A DNA stretch of 64,000 nucleotides from positions 27,795,900 through 27,859,899 of the forward strand of contig NC_081546.1 of NCBI RefSeq assembly GCF_901000735.1. Direction: 5' to 3'. The position numbers and the translations under genes are program-made. The notes beneath the pieces were generated by a model that was given only the letters and a program-made list of their open reading frames with translations, did not search any database and was not told the DNA's origin. This DNA comes from Corylus avellana (Eukaryota; Streptophyta; Magnoliopsida; Fagales; Betulaceae). Below, piece after piece: positions 10,501 through 21,690 of this stretch. Position 1 is the first letter of the stretch. Each line of letters begins with the position of its first letter.

Positions 10501-13092
10501 ATAAAAACCAAAAATGAAAAAGAGTTTTCAAAACAAGATAAAATAAAACAAAAAAGTGAAAAGCAAAAAAAAAAAAAAAAAACCTTTTGAATGTTGACCT
10601 CCACGACTGGCACGCAGGGGCTGGGTCTCAATTCATTTTTTTATACATTTTGTTTTTGATCATAAATAATAAGACCGACCAGCCTCCACACTTGAGAATG
10701 TGAGCCTGTGTTTTTGTATTTACAAAGGTGTAGAACGTTTTCTAAAAAAAATTATTTTATTTTTTACAAAATATTTTATGGTTTGTTATGAAAAATGTGT
10801 TTTTATTAAAAGAAATTATTTTCCAAAACTTATATTTAAACTATGAAAAAAAGTTCATTATAATCTTTACAATTCTTACTGGATTTTTTTTTAAAAAAAA
10901 ATTTCTCAAGGAGGGATTGACCTCACGCAAGTTCTTCTTTTATTACGAGTATCACTATTTTTACATGAATATCCAACACTTGAAGTCTCATAAACATCTA
11001 ACTTCAAGAAAATTATTATTTTGCGAATTCTCAAGAGAGTCCGTGATAAATTAACTATCTAGGAAACAATTTTGCAAATGGTTTTACAAAAACACAACCA
11101 ATTAAACAGTCGGACTCCATTGTAATTATGGTATAATTTTATTTTAGTTTTAAAAATAAATCCACTCTACTTATTGGATTCTTTTCTGGAGCATATATGT
11201 ATCCATGCACATATATTTGCATGTAACTTTTCAGCCTTTTTTATGCCAAAAAAGAAAAAGAAAAAGGAAGCTCAATATTTTTCTAGTAGCTTATTAACTA
11301 ATGATAAAGAAACAAATGTAAAATTAAAAGGTATTTTTAACAAAATTCTTACCGTATTTTCTTCTAGGACATAACGAACATCTTCATGAAACCATAACCT
11401 ACTACGTTCGCCAAGTTCTTTGGATTCTTGTCTAACAATTTCTCTACCCATTTCTTGCAACAAGTCATGCATCATGATCAACGATCTCCAATCCTCAGTT
11501 ATGAGACACTTATCCTTTAGCTCGTCGATACCAGTATTTGAGTGGAAACCACAACTGTCTAGCATTTCTCGAACAAATTTTACATTCTTTCCTTTGAAGA
11601 AACATGCTATGTCAAGGAAAATATTCTTCGCATTTTCATTCAATCCATCAAAACTTATTTTAAGTATTTTTTGAATATCACAATGAGGAATTCTTTTGTA
11701 CTCATCCAATTTACTTTTCCAATAGAGTATGTCTCTACCTTTCAGAGTAGAGCCTAGCACTGATAAAGCTAGTGGCAATCCTCCACAATAACATATTGCA
11801 TCTTCTGTGACTTCTACATAACCACCATTAGGTTTGTCACTTTTGAAGGCATTCCAGCAAAAAAGCTGAAGAGCTTCATCATGATCCAACCCATTCACAA
11901 AGTAAATTGATTTAACTGGATCATGTGCACGAAGTAAATGTTTATCTCTTGTTGTTATAATGATTCTACTTCCTAAGCCAAACCAATCAGTTTTTCCAGC
12001 TAACATTTCTAATTGGACTAACTCATCCACATCATCAAGAACTAAAAGTATCCTTTTTAGGTGAAGCCTCTTCTCTATCAAAGTAACTCCTTGATCAACA
12101 TTGTCAACCATTTGACTTGAACCTCCTAAGATCTTTGATAAAAGTTTATTTTGCAAATGGATCATGCCGTCCTTTTGGTTGGAAGTTTCTCTAATGTTTT
12201 CAAGAAAACAACTACCTTCAAATAAGGAAGCAATCGAGTTGTAAATGGCTTTGGCTAATGTTGTCTTACCAATTCCACCAGTTCCGATGATCCCTACCAT
12301 GCATGTACTATCTTTCTTATTTATATTTAAACACCACTTCACATCTTGTACACGAGACTCTATTCCAACCGGATTCTTGGCAACTTGAAAGTGTGTCTCT
12401 TTTACTAATATCGAATTCACCCGTTCAATGATTTTCTGAATAAAGTCATGCTCATTCCTACCAATACAAGATATATAAAATTACATTTTGTGAATGACTA
12501 ATTTCAAAATATGATCTTGATGTAAATGAAAGTTTTAATAAATTTAAAATTATTTATGACAAAATAAAAAGAGTGGTTAGAAATACCTGTAATTCTTTAA
12601 ATTCCACCCGGACAAATTAGCCACTTGTGTCAGGGTTGTCTTCCACCTCTGCACTTTCATTTGATCATCTTTGAATCTTTTTTCATGTTTGGCAAATGCT
12701 TTTCCAAAACTATTTATTTGATGTCGTACTTCCGATGGATCTACGTTGTAAAACACTGGTAGAACAATTTGTCCATTTCTTTCCTTACACTCAAGGATCG
12801 TCGCAAGTTCATCCAAGCACCACGAGGAAGATGCATAGTTTTGAGAGAGTACAATGACTGAAATTCTTGACTCTCTAACAGCTTTGAGAAGTGCTAGAGA
12901 AATGTTCTCTCCTCTTTCGAGGTCATTATCTATGTAGGTATTGATTCCCTTTTGACGCAGAGCTGCGTATAGATGAGCAATAAAATTGTTTCGAGTATCT
13001 TCGCCTCTAAAGCTCAGGAACACATCGTAAGTCCATTGACAGGTGATAGAAGAGGAGGAAGAGGAAGATGAAGAAGCTCCCTTAGAGGCCAT
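7597..13092 (-). CDS. TNL-A: TIR-NBS-LRR immune receptor, five exons, intact
   Basis: An intracellular immune receptor; the TIR domain is expected to cleave NAD+ once the NB-ARC switch is activated. Predicted exons are 13092-12587, 12457-11353, 9708-9436, 9333-8152 and 8028-7597; they join in frame to 1165 aa. The TIR domain (about 18-168) has [15 protein letters not shown] and SSWCLDEL with its catalytic Glu. NB-ARC has the P-loop GTGGIGKTT (Lys233), LLVLDD (about 306-311), GSRIIITTRD, GGLPLAL, FLDIACFF and MHD (498-500). LRRs fill exons 3-4. Exon 5 holds a C-JID-type region ending SCGFHI. Introns 1-3 are GT-AG; intron 4 has a GC donor where both paralogues have GT. The last exon stops early compared with TNL-B and lacks its KRRR tail. 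The Met at 13092 follows a leader shared with other TIR loci. Confidence 0.9.
9709..11352 (-). other. TNL-A intron 2, repeat-rich
   Basis: This 1644-bp intron separates the NB-ARC exon from the first LRR exon. It holds poly-A/T tracts and the dispersed text (near 10320-10640) also seen in TNL-B intron 2 (36178-37860) in the same relative position. The repeat therefore predates the duplication that made the two genes. No coding sequence is seen. Confidence 0.7.
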
Positions 13093-13235
13093 TGACGAAG
13101 TTACAAGAGTACTATTTTTACTGGAGAAAATCGAGATGGGAATTGCAGAAGGGTCAGCTAAAGCAAGTTAAATAAGTAAATAGAAAAGTGGATGCCGCGT
13201 TGATAATATGAAAAGAATCCAAGTTGGTCCCAAGT

Positions 13236-13285
13236 ACACGTGACGCGTCAAAAGAAAAATGAGCAAAATTTGTCGGCAACTTCGT
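13236..13285 (-). promoter_or_regulatory. Conserved TIR-locus promoter module, TNL-A copy
   Basis: About 150 bp upstream of the ATG, the minus strand reads GTTGCCGACAAATTTTGCTC, then TTTTGACGCGTCACGTG. The perfect palindrome TGACGCGTCA (13241-13250) overlaps a W-box core (TTGAC), two TGACG bZIP half-sites and a CGCG core, and abuts a CACGTG G-box. The same module lies upstream of TNL-B and two other TIR loci. Function is inferred from known motif cores. Confidence 0.6.
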
Positions 13286-13299
13286 TTCTATCTACATGA

Positions 13300-13990
13300 A
13301 AATAAAGATGAAAAAATGAGAGAAAAAGCGCTGCGATAAGATATATGAAGTCACGCGTTAAAATTGCAGTTAAAGTGGGTCCATTGTTTAAAACAACAAA
13401 ATAATTGCACCCTAGTCCTTTGCAGATTGAGGATTGAAATATTAGCCCTTGCCGAGAATAGTTTTTTTTTTTTTTTTTAATTCATCCTACCTTTGACTCT
13501 ATGCTTTTGAAGCCTACCTGCATTTAATAATATTTCATTAGTAAATCAAAACCACATATTTATGGGATAAATATACATCGGCCCTCTCAACTAACAACTA
13601 TTTTTATTTTGCCTCCTAACTTGACAGTTGTGACACTAATTAGATACATTAAATTACCATTTTATTGAAATTAAGCCACTTTCCTATCATTCTTCCAAAA
13701 AAATACCCCTATTTTATTTTTTTAAAAAAAATATTTAACTCAATCCGTATGCAACGAAATTACTATCACCTTCGGAAAAGAAAGATGAATGCAGGAAATG
13801 AAAAGACGGTATTGATAATAGTTTGGAACTGTAAATGTTGGGAAATCATAAATAATAGTTTGCGGTATATACACCATACAAGTTGTGACTTGTGAGAGAG
13901 ATAATTGTTAATACAGTTGAAAGATAAGAATGACAATGAAACATGATACTGTAGTGCAATGTGGCCAAGAGAGGGACTTGCATTAATACT
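13300..13990. other. Non-coding upstream region of TNL-A
   Basis: Near 13350-13362 there is a further ACGCGT core, matched upstream of TNL-B at about 34190. From 13560 the text CGGCCCTCTCAACTAACAAC resembles the end of the Mutator-like fold-back elements described elsewhere in this window, but no partner end was found. No gene is seen. Confidence 0.4.
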
Positions 13991-13991
13991 C

Positions 13992-15304
13992 AGGCTTCGT
14001 TTACTTCGACGTAAAATGGTTTTCAGAAAATGATTTTCGTATTTTACAGTGTTTACTTCAACGTAAAATAGTGGTCAACGGAAAATATTTTCCTTTTGAC
14101 CGAAAATTCTTATTTAATTTTTGGAAAATGGTTTACGATTTTGAAAACCGAAAACCATTTTCCGACTATGAGCATCTCATTCTTAAATCGATGGACCTTG
14201 CCAAGGCCCACCCAGAACCTCGCCGGGACCTGTCCGAGACTTGACCAGGACCCGCCTAGGATCTGCCCGGGACCATCCTGGGACTTGACCGGGACCTGCC
14301 CGAGACCCCGGCGGGACCTGCCCAGGACCTAACCGGGACCCGCTCAGGACCTGCGGGGACCTAACCGGGACCTACCCAGGACCTGCCTAGGACCCTCCCG
14401 GGACCAGCCTAAGACCTGACCAGGACCAGCCCGGGACCTGACTGGGATTTGACCGGGACCCACCCAGGACCACTGGGACCTAGGCAAATGATCTTGATCT
14501 CAGACCTCGGCCTGACCTCGCCACAGATTCTGATCGGATCTGAACTCATTGGCTTCCACCGACTCCTCAGGGACTCCACCGGGACTCCGCCGGACTCGCC
14601 TCGGGACCCTCCCGGGACTTGACCAGGACCTGCCTGGGACTTGATCGAGACTCGCCCAGGACCTCGGTGAGACCTGCCTGGGACCTAACTGGGACCTGCC
14701 CTGGACCTGATCGGGACTCGCCCGAACCTGCCCAGGACTTGCCCGGGACCTGCCCGAGACCTAACCGGGACCTGCCTGGGACCTGACCGAGACCCGTCCG
14801 GGAAAAGTCCCAAGCAAGTCCCGAGCAAGTCTTGGGCGGGTCCTAGTCAAGTCTCGATGGGTCCTAGGTGGGTTCCGATCAAGTCCCGACGGGTCCCAGT
14901 CAAGTCCCAGCAGGGTCCTGGTCAAGTCCCGGTCAGGTCTCGGTCAAGTCCTGGGCGGGTCCTGAGCAAGTCCCGGGCAGGTCCTGGACGGGCCCCAGTC
15001 AGGTCTAGGGCGGGTCCTGGGCAAGTCTCTGACGGGTCCCGGTTAGATCCCAGGCGGGTCCTGGACGGGTCCTGGGCAAGTCCCGGGTAGATCCCGGTCA
15101 AGTCCCGAGCAGGTCCCGTGTAGGTCCCGGCGGGGACCTTATTGGAAAAAATATATATAAAAAAAGATATTAAAAGAAAATATATTTTTTATGTACAAGG
15201 TAAACGCCGTAAAATGTTTTCGACGAAAAATATTTTCAAAGAAAATAGCTTTCCTGAAAATATTTTACGAAGGAAACCATTTTACGTCGAAGTAAACGGA
15301 GCCT
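13992..15304. mobile_element. Fold-back element with opposed CCGGGACC minisatellite arms
   Basis: The ends AGGCTTCGTTTACTTCGACG (left) and its near-perfect inverted copy (right, ending GGAGCCT at 15304) bound 1.3 kb. From about 14215 to 14800 the interior is a degenerate tandem array of GGGACCTGCCCG and GGGACTTGACCG units. From about 14805 to 15140 the same units appear in reverse complement, so the whole interior can fold into one long hairpin. The GC content is far above that of the surroundings. No transposase is encoded and no clean target duplication is visible. Short open frames inside it are products of the repeat. Confidence 0.7.
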
Positions 15305-15626
15305 TAGTAAAGTAGTCCTTTGGGAAAATTGCAAACCCTACAAGAAAAAGAGGAAAATGATGAAGTATAATTAAATGAATTCATCAACAATGGTTTATTT
15401 TGAACCATGTTTTGGATCCCACACTTAAGTATTCTATATAAATTATTTTATTGTAAAGATAGAATAAATTCCTTTTATTGTTGCTCTTTTAGTTGGCCTG
15501 TCCCCTGTTTGCTTCCTTTGAGCAATATCAGTATTTTTTTTAAAAAAAAAAAGATATTTCCTAAGTTTAGAAAACCAATTTACATTTTTCTTCCTTATTT
15601 AAATACATTTCACAATAGCTTAACTT

Positions 15627-16170
15627 ATCATTTAAATATTCTTTCAAATCAATGATAGGAAAAAAGAGAGGAAAGATTTTTTTTTTTTTTTTTTTAATAA
15701 AATAAGGATAAGGAAAGCTAAAGTGTTTTCTTAAATATTTTATAGCACCATAGCTTTTTCTTAGTTTAGGGAAGGAAAGAAAAAGATATTGCTAAAAGAA
15801 ATAAAAGACAAAATGGAATGAAGAAAATAGTCACAAAAAAAATTTACGTAGTTCGGTGTATGACTTACGTTTATAAGATAAAACTCAAATGACTGCATTT
15901 TTCTCTTATTTTGTTGGTAATATTTACAAGATAACATTCTCTGATTTAGAGGAGAATTATGGTAGATGAAAATAATAATAAAATGAGATAGTATCTTATT
16001 TGAATGTATTCAAATACGATCAACTAAAATCAAATATCTGAAATAAAATCCCCTGATATATGCTAACATAGAGAAGGAAATGGGGTTTAGAGTGTTGTCA
16101 TCATTTTTTTAATGTTATCTCTAAGCTTAAAAAATTTGCAATGCCAATATCCATCCTTTGACTAAGGGGG
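15627..16170. repeat. Repeat block also at 20925-21470 and (inverted) 30005-30310
   Basis: All three copies share the text around GAGAAGGAAATGGGGTTTAG and the run describing TTTACAAGATAACA. At 30005 the block directly follows a TIR-start remnant. At 16170 it leads into a promoter-like fragment (GAGCAACTGCTTGGCAACTT, about 16206), so the block appears to belong to an ancestral TIR upstream region. Confidence 0.7.
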
Positions 16171-16797
16171 TGAAGGGTAGTGAGAATTGCGATAATTCTT
16201 GAATTAAATGAGCAACTGCTTGGCAACTTCCTTAAAGCTAAAGCTGATCTTTTCATGCTTTTGCAGTGATACAGGGAGTCATCATAAAAAAAGGAGGGAG
16301 CTGAGAAAGGTGAGCTGAGGTGACCCGCATTAATTGGTATCCAAATGCAAACCAAATTACTCATCACCCCTCTACAACCAAATTAGCTTGTTTTCGAACC
16401 TTTAATTAATTTGTTATGGAACCAAATTAGCTTGTATTTAACTTGCAATTTCCATTTTAATCGCACTTTAATCCACTTCATTATTCCATTATTTGCGTAT
16501 TTTCAATTAAAACTTTACATCTTTTGAGATACTAAAAATACTTTTTAAATTTTCTAAAGCAATCTTAAACAAGTTATCCAACTTCCTTTTCCATCTTTTT
16601 CTTTGGCTTTTCGCTTTGAGTCGTCATCAATCGTTTTTTATTTATTTTCTTTTTGCTTTGTTCTGCCAAGAAACTTGTTGGCAATTTCCTTGTAGTAACG
16701 AAAAGAAAGATGGGATAAATGAGTCATCATATAAAGGATAAAAATGAAGGGAAAAAGCGCTGTGGTGACCCGCATTAAGGTATCCAATGCAACCAAA

Positions 16798-17214
16798 TTA
16801 TGATTTAGTTGCATATAATAAATTAACAAACCCAAACTTTACCATTTTGTTGTGTTCATTAACAAACCCAAACTTTACAAGTTCGTCCAAGCACCATGAG
16901 GATAATGCATAGTTTTGAGAAAACACAATGATTGAAATCCTTGACTCCTCAATAGCTTTGAGAAGTGTTGGCGAAATGTTCTCTCCTCTTTCAAGGTTGA
17001 CGTCATCTTTGTAGGTGTTGATTCCACTTCGATCCAAAGCGGCATATAGATGAGCAGTAAAATTTTCACGAGTATCTTCACCTCTAAAGCTCAAGAACAC
17101 ATCATTAGGCCAATGATTGGTGGAAAAGGAAGACGAAGACGAGGAAGCTCCGTGAAAGGCCATGGACGAAGTTACTAGAGAAAATTGAGAGTGAATTGCA
17201 GAACTGCTAGCCAT
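16798..17214 (-). pseudogene. TIR-C: truncated TIR-domain gene
   Basis: The minus-strand frame gives a Ser-rich leader, then [33 protein letters not shown] and [13 protein letters not shown] homology stops immediately after the catalytic-Glu motif, at about 16880. The remaining codons derive from a duplicated non-coding text (CAAACCCAAACTTTAC, twice) and end at 16798. The last third of the TIR domain, the splice donor and all of NB-ARC and LRR are missing. By comparison with its relatives, the original start is the Met at 17163; the upstream Met at 17214 extends into the old leader. A promoter module lies at 17270. The catalytic Glu is kept, but the fold would be incomplete, so a functional protein is unlikely. 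Confidence 0.8.
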
Positions 17215-17269
17215 AGATCCTTAATTAAATAATATATAAATAAGAATACAAGTTCGTCACTCACACACA

Positions 17270-17310
17270 TGACGCGTCAAAAGAAAATGAGCAACTTCTT
17301 GGCAACTTCC
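17270..17310 (-). promoter_or_regulatory. Conserved TIR-locus promoter module, TIR-C copy
   Basis: TGACGCGTCA lies at 17270-17279, followed on the plus strand by AAAGAAAATGAGCAACTTC and TTGGCAACTTCC, as at the other TIR loci. The adjoining CACGTG seen at TNL-A and TNL-B is degenerate here. Confidence 0.6.
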
Positions 17311-17959
17311 TTAAAGTTGACGACGTAATTATTGTGTCGAAAAGTGCCATTCAGATTTAAATTTCGACCAACCAATTTTCCCAAGGACGATAAGTTAATG
17401 AAGTGATAATTTAAAAAGAAATTATTTACTTTTATTGTGATTGCATTCAAGAGAGACGAGCATAGTAGCACATGCTGCAGCAGAGCAAAGTGATAAATTG
17501 GTACTCTGTTATCCTAGCGATATTGATATACCATTTTGCTGTATATGTCTTTGAAACTTTTAATGTTATGTTGAACGATAAAAACAAAACTATGCATTAA
17601 TTGCTCTGTTTTATGCGATGGGTTTCTTGTCATCCTGTCTTGGAAGCATGAATATATATCAAACTACCAATAAATTGGTAATGTCTCTTTAAATTATTAA
17701 AAATTGTTAATGTCTCTTATTTAAAAAAAAAAGAAAAAAATAAACTAGGGTGTAAAATTCTGAAAACTTGTTGGCAATTTCTTTGGAGTTGTAGTACAGA
17801 GAACCAAGCCGTGTTAGAAAAGAAAGATGGGATAAAGGAGTCATCGTATTAAGGATAAAAATGAAGGGAAAAAGCGCTGTGGTGACCCGCATTAAGATAT
17901 CCAATGCAACCAAATTATGATTTGTTAAGTTTATATAATTTAATTGCATATAATAGATT

Positions 17960-19670
17960 TAGCTGTTGATGTTTAGAAGGGTATAAAGGTTGGATTTAGC
18001 TTAAGTGCTGTAACAACAAAAATATAATATATGTATTTGTAGTTTTTTTAACTGTCTAAATTTAATTTTAAAGTTTTTATAAAAAAGAGAAAAAGCAAAA
18101 TTAATATGATTTGTTGAAAAAACTATAACATGTAAACCAAATTCAAAGTGTTTTGTTTGGTGCTCAAAGAGCAAATGTGGTTTTATTTTGTTAGCAGCTT
18201 CTTGTAGTTGTTGTTCCACCTTTACACGCTCGAGTGTTTGTAAAGAAAAATACTAAATACTATATTCCCCGTCTCTCAAAAATGCCTAGTAGTCCTTAAA
18301 AATGCCTAGTAGTCCTTATGTAATGATGTATCGGCACTACCATATTAGTCCAATAAATTAAGAGTATGATAAAAGTGTAGTATGTTTTCCTTAATAAGAA
18401 CCTTTTTCATCCACCCAAAAAAAAAAAAAGGTTCCTTTATCTTTGTCATAATATAATATATATTTTTTTCTCATGAAAAATAAAAATATCATTAACAATT
18501 TAACAAAGCCAAACTTTACCACTTTTTTTGTGTCCATTGATCAATTTAGTCAAAAAGCGGATAAAATATGGCATGATTAAGGTCATTCCAGCCTGGTCCC
18601 ACACCGAGAAAATAATATAAAAGAAGTCAAGTCTAATGTTTCATACCCGTGTTTTACACAAAGAATAATGCCACACTTTTTCTTTTTCAATTTTCACACT
18701 CATTTTTCCATTCTCTTAAGGTGGGTTTTAAAATTATTACTAGTTTAGATGAATTTTTATTAAATTTTAATTAAATAATAATTTTAAAATTTCATTAAAA
18801 AATTGTAAAAATAAATGTAAAAAAATATAAGTATAGTATTACTCTTTATGCAAAAGTGCACTTTCTTCTCTCCAAAACCATGTATATGAGTGGGAGCTTA
18901 ATAACATTAAAGAAAAAAAGGTGATACTTAGCATTACTCGATAAATTATTCTCAATTTCTCATAACATGCAATAATATTTAGCGCTTTTGTCTCAATTTT
19001 CACATTTCAAATTACTACTTAATTCAATTGATCGAACGATTACATATTAAGCATCAATCTCATTATTTAAACATTTTCCATGAAAAATCTTATCACTTTA
19101 AAATTCTTCTCATATGGTTTTTTTTTTTTTTTTTTAATTCAATGCAGGAGTGGGAAAAGGGGAATTCTCATATATATATATATATATATATAGTAATAGG
19201 ATGGTAGATATATTCCAAATTGATGGTAAAGGAAATACCATATCCTATTTTGGAGTTGTTATGAATGTATTTGTGAGTGTTATGTTTTACATTAGTAAAA
19301 TATTAAAAAAAAAAAAATAGTTAATATATTTAAGTTGACCTAAACTCGTTAGCTTAGACATTTAAGCTAGAGTAATATACACATATGTATATTAATGTAC
19401 TCTTGATAAACTCCTGTGTGACATCTCTTAAAATACGCATGACACTCTTAGTTTCTCTTGGATTTGTTGGGAATAACAAAGCTATGGATTTGTTCGATTA
19501 GACACCAACACTGTCCAGCCAGTAATAGGATTTGAGCAGTACCGATTAAAAACAAGAGATAATGGCACTTGCTTGATTGCTTCTCACATTTGCTACAACA
19601 TCAAACCACTAAAACCCAAAACCCTTTACAACGACCCTCCTTTTTCTAATTCATTCTTTTGATGGAGGAT
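17960..19670. other. Intergenic, AT-rich, no gene seen
   Basis: This stretch contains a two-copy 21-bp repeat near 18278-18320 (AAAATGCCTAGTAGTCCTTA), a small MITE at 18660-18847 and a (TA)n tract near 19171-19192. No coding sequence is supported. Confidence 0.5.
18660..18847. mobile_element. Short MITE-like inverted repeat
   Basis: The left end AAAGAATAATGCCACACTT and the right end, which in reverse complement reads AAAGAGTAATACTATACTT, bound a 188-bp A/T-rich stretch. No clear target duplication was found. Confidence 0.5.
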
Positions 19671-19671
19671 T

Positions 19672-19989
19672 GGAATATTACCTTTATTTTGTCCTCATTG
19701 TCACCCACACGACATGTGCAATCCAATTTTGGCTGAGAAGGTGAATTGTCCCGAATTCCTCCTTTTCCTTTTCCTTTCTCTTCTTTTTCTTTGGCTTTGC
19801 CTTTGAGCCTTAGCTTGCCAGCTTTTTCTTGGAATATTACCTTTATTTTGTCCTCATTGTCACCCACACGACATGTGCAATCCAATTTTGTCTGAGAAGG
19901 TGAATTGTCCCAAATTCCTCCTTTTCCTTTTCCTTTTTCTTCTTTTTCTTTGGCTTTGCCTTTGAGCCCTAGCTTGCCAACTTTTTATT
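19672..19989. repeat. 159-bp unit in two tandem copies
   Basis: Units start at 19672 and 19831 (GGAATATTACCTTTATTTTG) and differ at only a few positions. Each ends in a pyrimidine-rich CCTTTTCC...TCTTTTTC tract. A minus-strand frame across the junction repeats LDCTCRVGDNEDKIKVIFQ, but nothing supports it as a gene. Confidence 0.8.
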
Positions 19990-20429
19990 CCTCCTACCTT
20001 TTGCTCTAAGCTTCCGACGCCTATTTACATTACAAGCCCTACCATCTGAACTCGCTCGCGTTTGATATAGACAGTAACAGCAACATTTTTATTAGATTAA
20101 GTTTTTGAGATAAATGATTATTTAATATTGTTAAATTTATCTTATTTCAATTAAATATTTTATATATTGGACTTCATCTATTTAAAATGCACACGTGAGG
20201 GAAGTCTGAGAATATAAATTAAATTATTAAATAGAAAAAAATATACTTTAGCCACTGGAAGACAAGAACTATCACTCGTTTTGCAATTATACTTTCAAAC
20301 TTTAAAAAGTAATATGGATGACCCACATATTACCATTGCATAGCAAATTAGACATTTTTTTTTTCATTTTTCTCTCCAAAATACGCTTAAAATTATTAAT
20401 AAATAAAATTAAAAAATATATAAAATAAT
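19990..20429. other. Intergenic, no gene seen
   Basis: AT-rich non-coding text between the tandem repeat and the duplicated dioxygenase segment. Confidence 0.4.
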
Positions 20430-20930
20430 TGTTTGAAATAAAAAATCAAGGGGGAGAACTTATACAAACAATCTCATTGATATATGTGTTAGCATAATAA
20501 AGAAAATGTTAGTTGCTCTTTTAGTATTCTCTTAGTGTCCTCTCAATTGTGATGTACCTTTTAAAATTACCAATATATATTGGCGGTATTTACAATCACC
20601 AATATATATATAGCGGTGTTTCATTAAAAGTCGACAAGGGAAAGAGCGAGCAAACATGGCAGAGGTGGCAATTTGAAGTGTATTCCAATGATCGAAATGC
20701 AGGAAATGGAAGATCTAGAGCGGTATAAGAAACTGAGGGAAGCATCGGAAGAATGGTGTTGTTTCAGGATCGTCAACAGGGCGAAACTATAAGTTTTAGT
20801 TTGAGGGGCAAAAATAAATTTTAAGGTCTATTGTATAAAAAAATAAAAAAATAAAAATTGAAAATAAAATAAAATTGGGGGATCACCTTTAGGCCTTGGG
20901 GGCTAGGGTCCCCTCAACGGCTATACCATT
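20430..20930. repeat. Duplicated segment, copy 2 (partner 1-510)
   Basis: Direct-orientation paralogue of the window's first 510 bp. It lacks the last bases of the internal MITE: at about 20925 the text leaves the MITE (after CAACGGCTAT) and runs into the repeat block shared with 15627-16170. Confidence 0.85.
20656..20790 (+). pseudogene. 2-oxoglutarate-dependent dioxygenase N-terminal fragment, frameshifted
   Basis: Paralogue of the 201-323 fragment. One G is missing shortly after the ATG, so the frame meets a stop within seven codons; beyond the shift, the text for EMQEMEDLERYKKLREAS is still recognisable. The MITE follows at once after GATCGTCAAC, and its right side is cut off, so the remainder of the exon is gone. 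Non-functional. Confidence 0.75.
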
Positions 20931-21690
20931 TAAAATATTCTTTCAAATCAATGAAAGAGAAAAGAGAGAGGAAAGATTTTTTATTTTTTATCTTAATAAA
21001 ATAAGTATAAGGAAAGCTAAAGTGTTTTCTTAAATATTTTATAGCACCATATATAGCTTTTTCTTAGTTTAGGGAAGGAAAGGAAAGGAAAAGATATTGC
21101 GGAAAGAAATTAAACACAAAACAGGATAAAGAAAATAGACAAAAATAAATATTAAGTGATTCAGTTTATGACTTACATAAAGCTTAAATAACTACATGTT
21201 TCCATAATTTCATTGGTGATATTTACAAGATAACAATGTCCGTTTTCTAGGAAAATTATGGTTGATGAAAATAATACAAATATGGAGATAATATCATATT
21301 TGAATGCATTCAAATCTAGTCACCTAAAATCAAATATCTGAAATCAAATCTCCTAATATATGCTAACATAGAGAAGGAAATGGGGGTTAGAATTGTCAAA
21401 ATTTTTGTAATGTAATCCCTAGAAGGTTAAAAAATTTGCAATCTCAATATCTTTTATCCTTTGACTAAAGAGAATTGGGGTAAGGTACTGAGGTTTGTGT
21501 TGTTTTTATTTTTCAGCCAACATTTTAAAATGAAAATGTTTTAACAATTTGTTTCGGTAAATTAAATTTTTATATTTGAAAGTTAATTGTAATAACTTTT
21601 GTAGGATTTTTTATTATTATTCTATCTCCTTTTTCTCTTTCTCTTTATTAAAAAAAATATTATTAAAAGAGCTTGTCAACCACTAGTTGT
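20931..21690. other. Repeat block and AT-rich filler
   Basis: Positions up to about 21470 match 15627-16170. The rest is low-complexity A/T text. No gene is seen. Confidence 0.5.

Larger units (their letters stand above)
16668..17954. repeat. Direct duplication flanking the truncated TIR gene
   Basis: The segments 16668-16820 and 17760-17954 share the text AGAAAGATGGGATAAA, AAAAATGAAGGGAAAAAGCG and GTGACCCGCATTAAG. They bracket the truncated TIR gene at a spacing of about 1.1 kb, which suggests that unequal exchange shaped the locus. Confidence 0.7.

Noticed and set aside
14096..15090. Open frames through the CCGGGACC array that look like Pro/Arg/Gly-rich proteins
   Set aside because: They follow the repeat unit, occur in several frames and orientations, and end with the array. 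They are a by-product of a GC-rich tandem repeat.
16101..16367. 88-codon minus-strand frame upstream of TIR-C
   Set aside because: It overlaps a repeat block and a TIR promoter fragment; the corresponding regions at 21400 and 30050 are not open.
19646..19885. Cys-containing 79-codon repeat protein
   Set aside because: The frame simply crosses two copies of a 159-bp tandem repeat with a purine/pyrimidine-rich tract. No start context or family match is seen.
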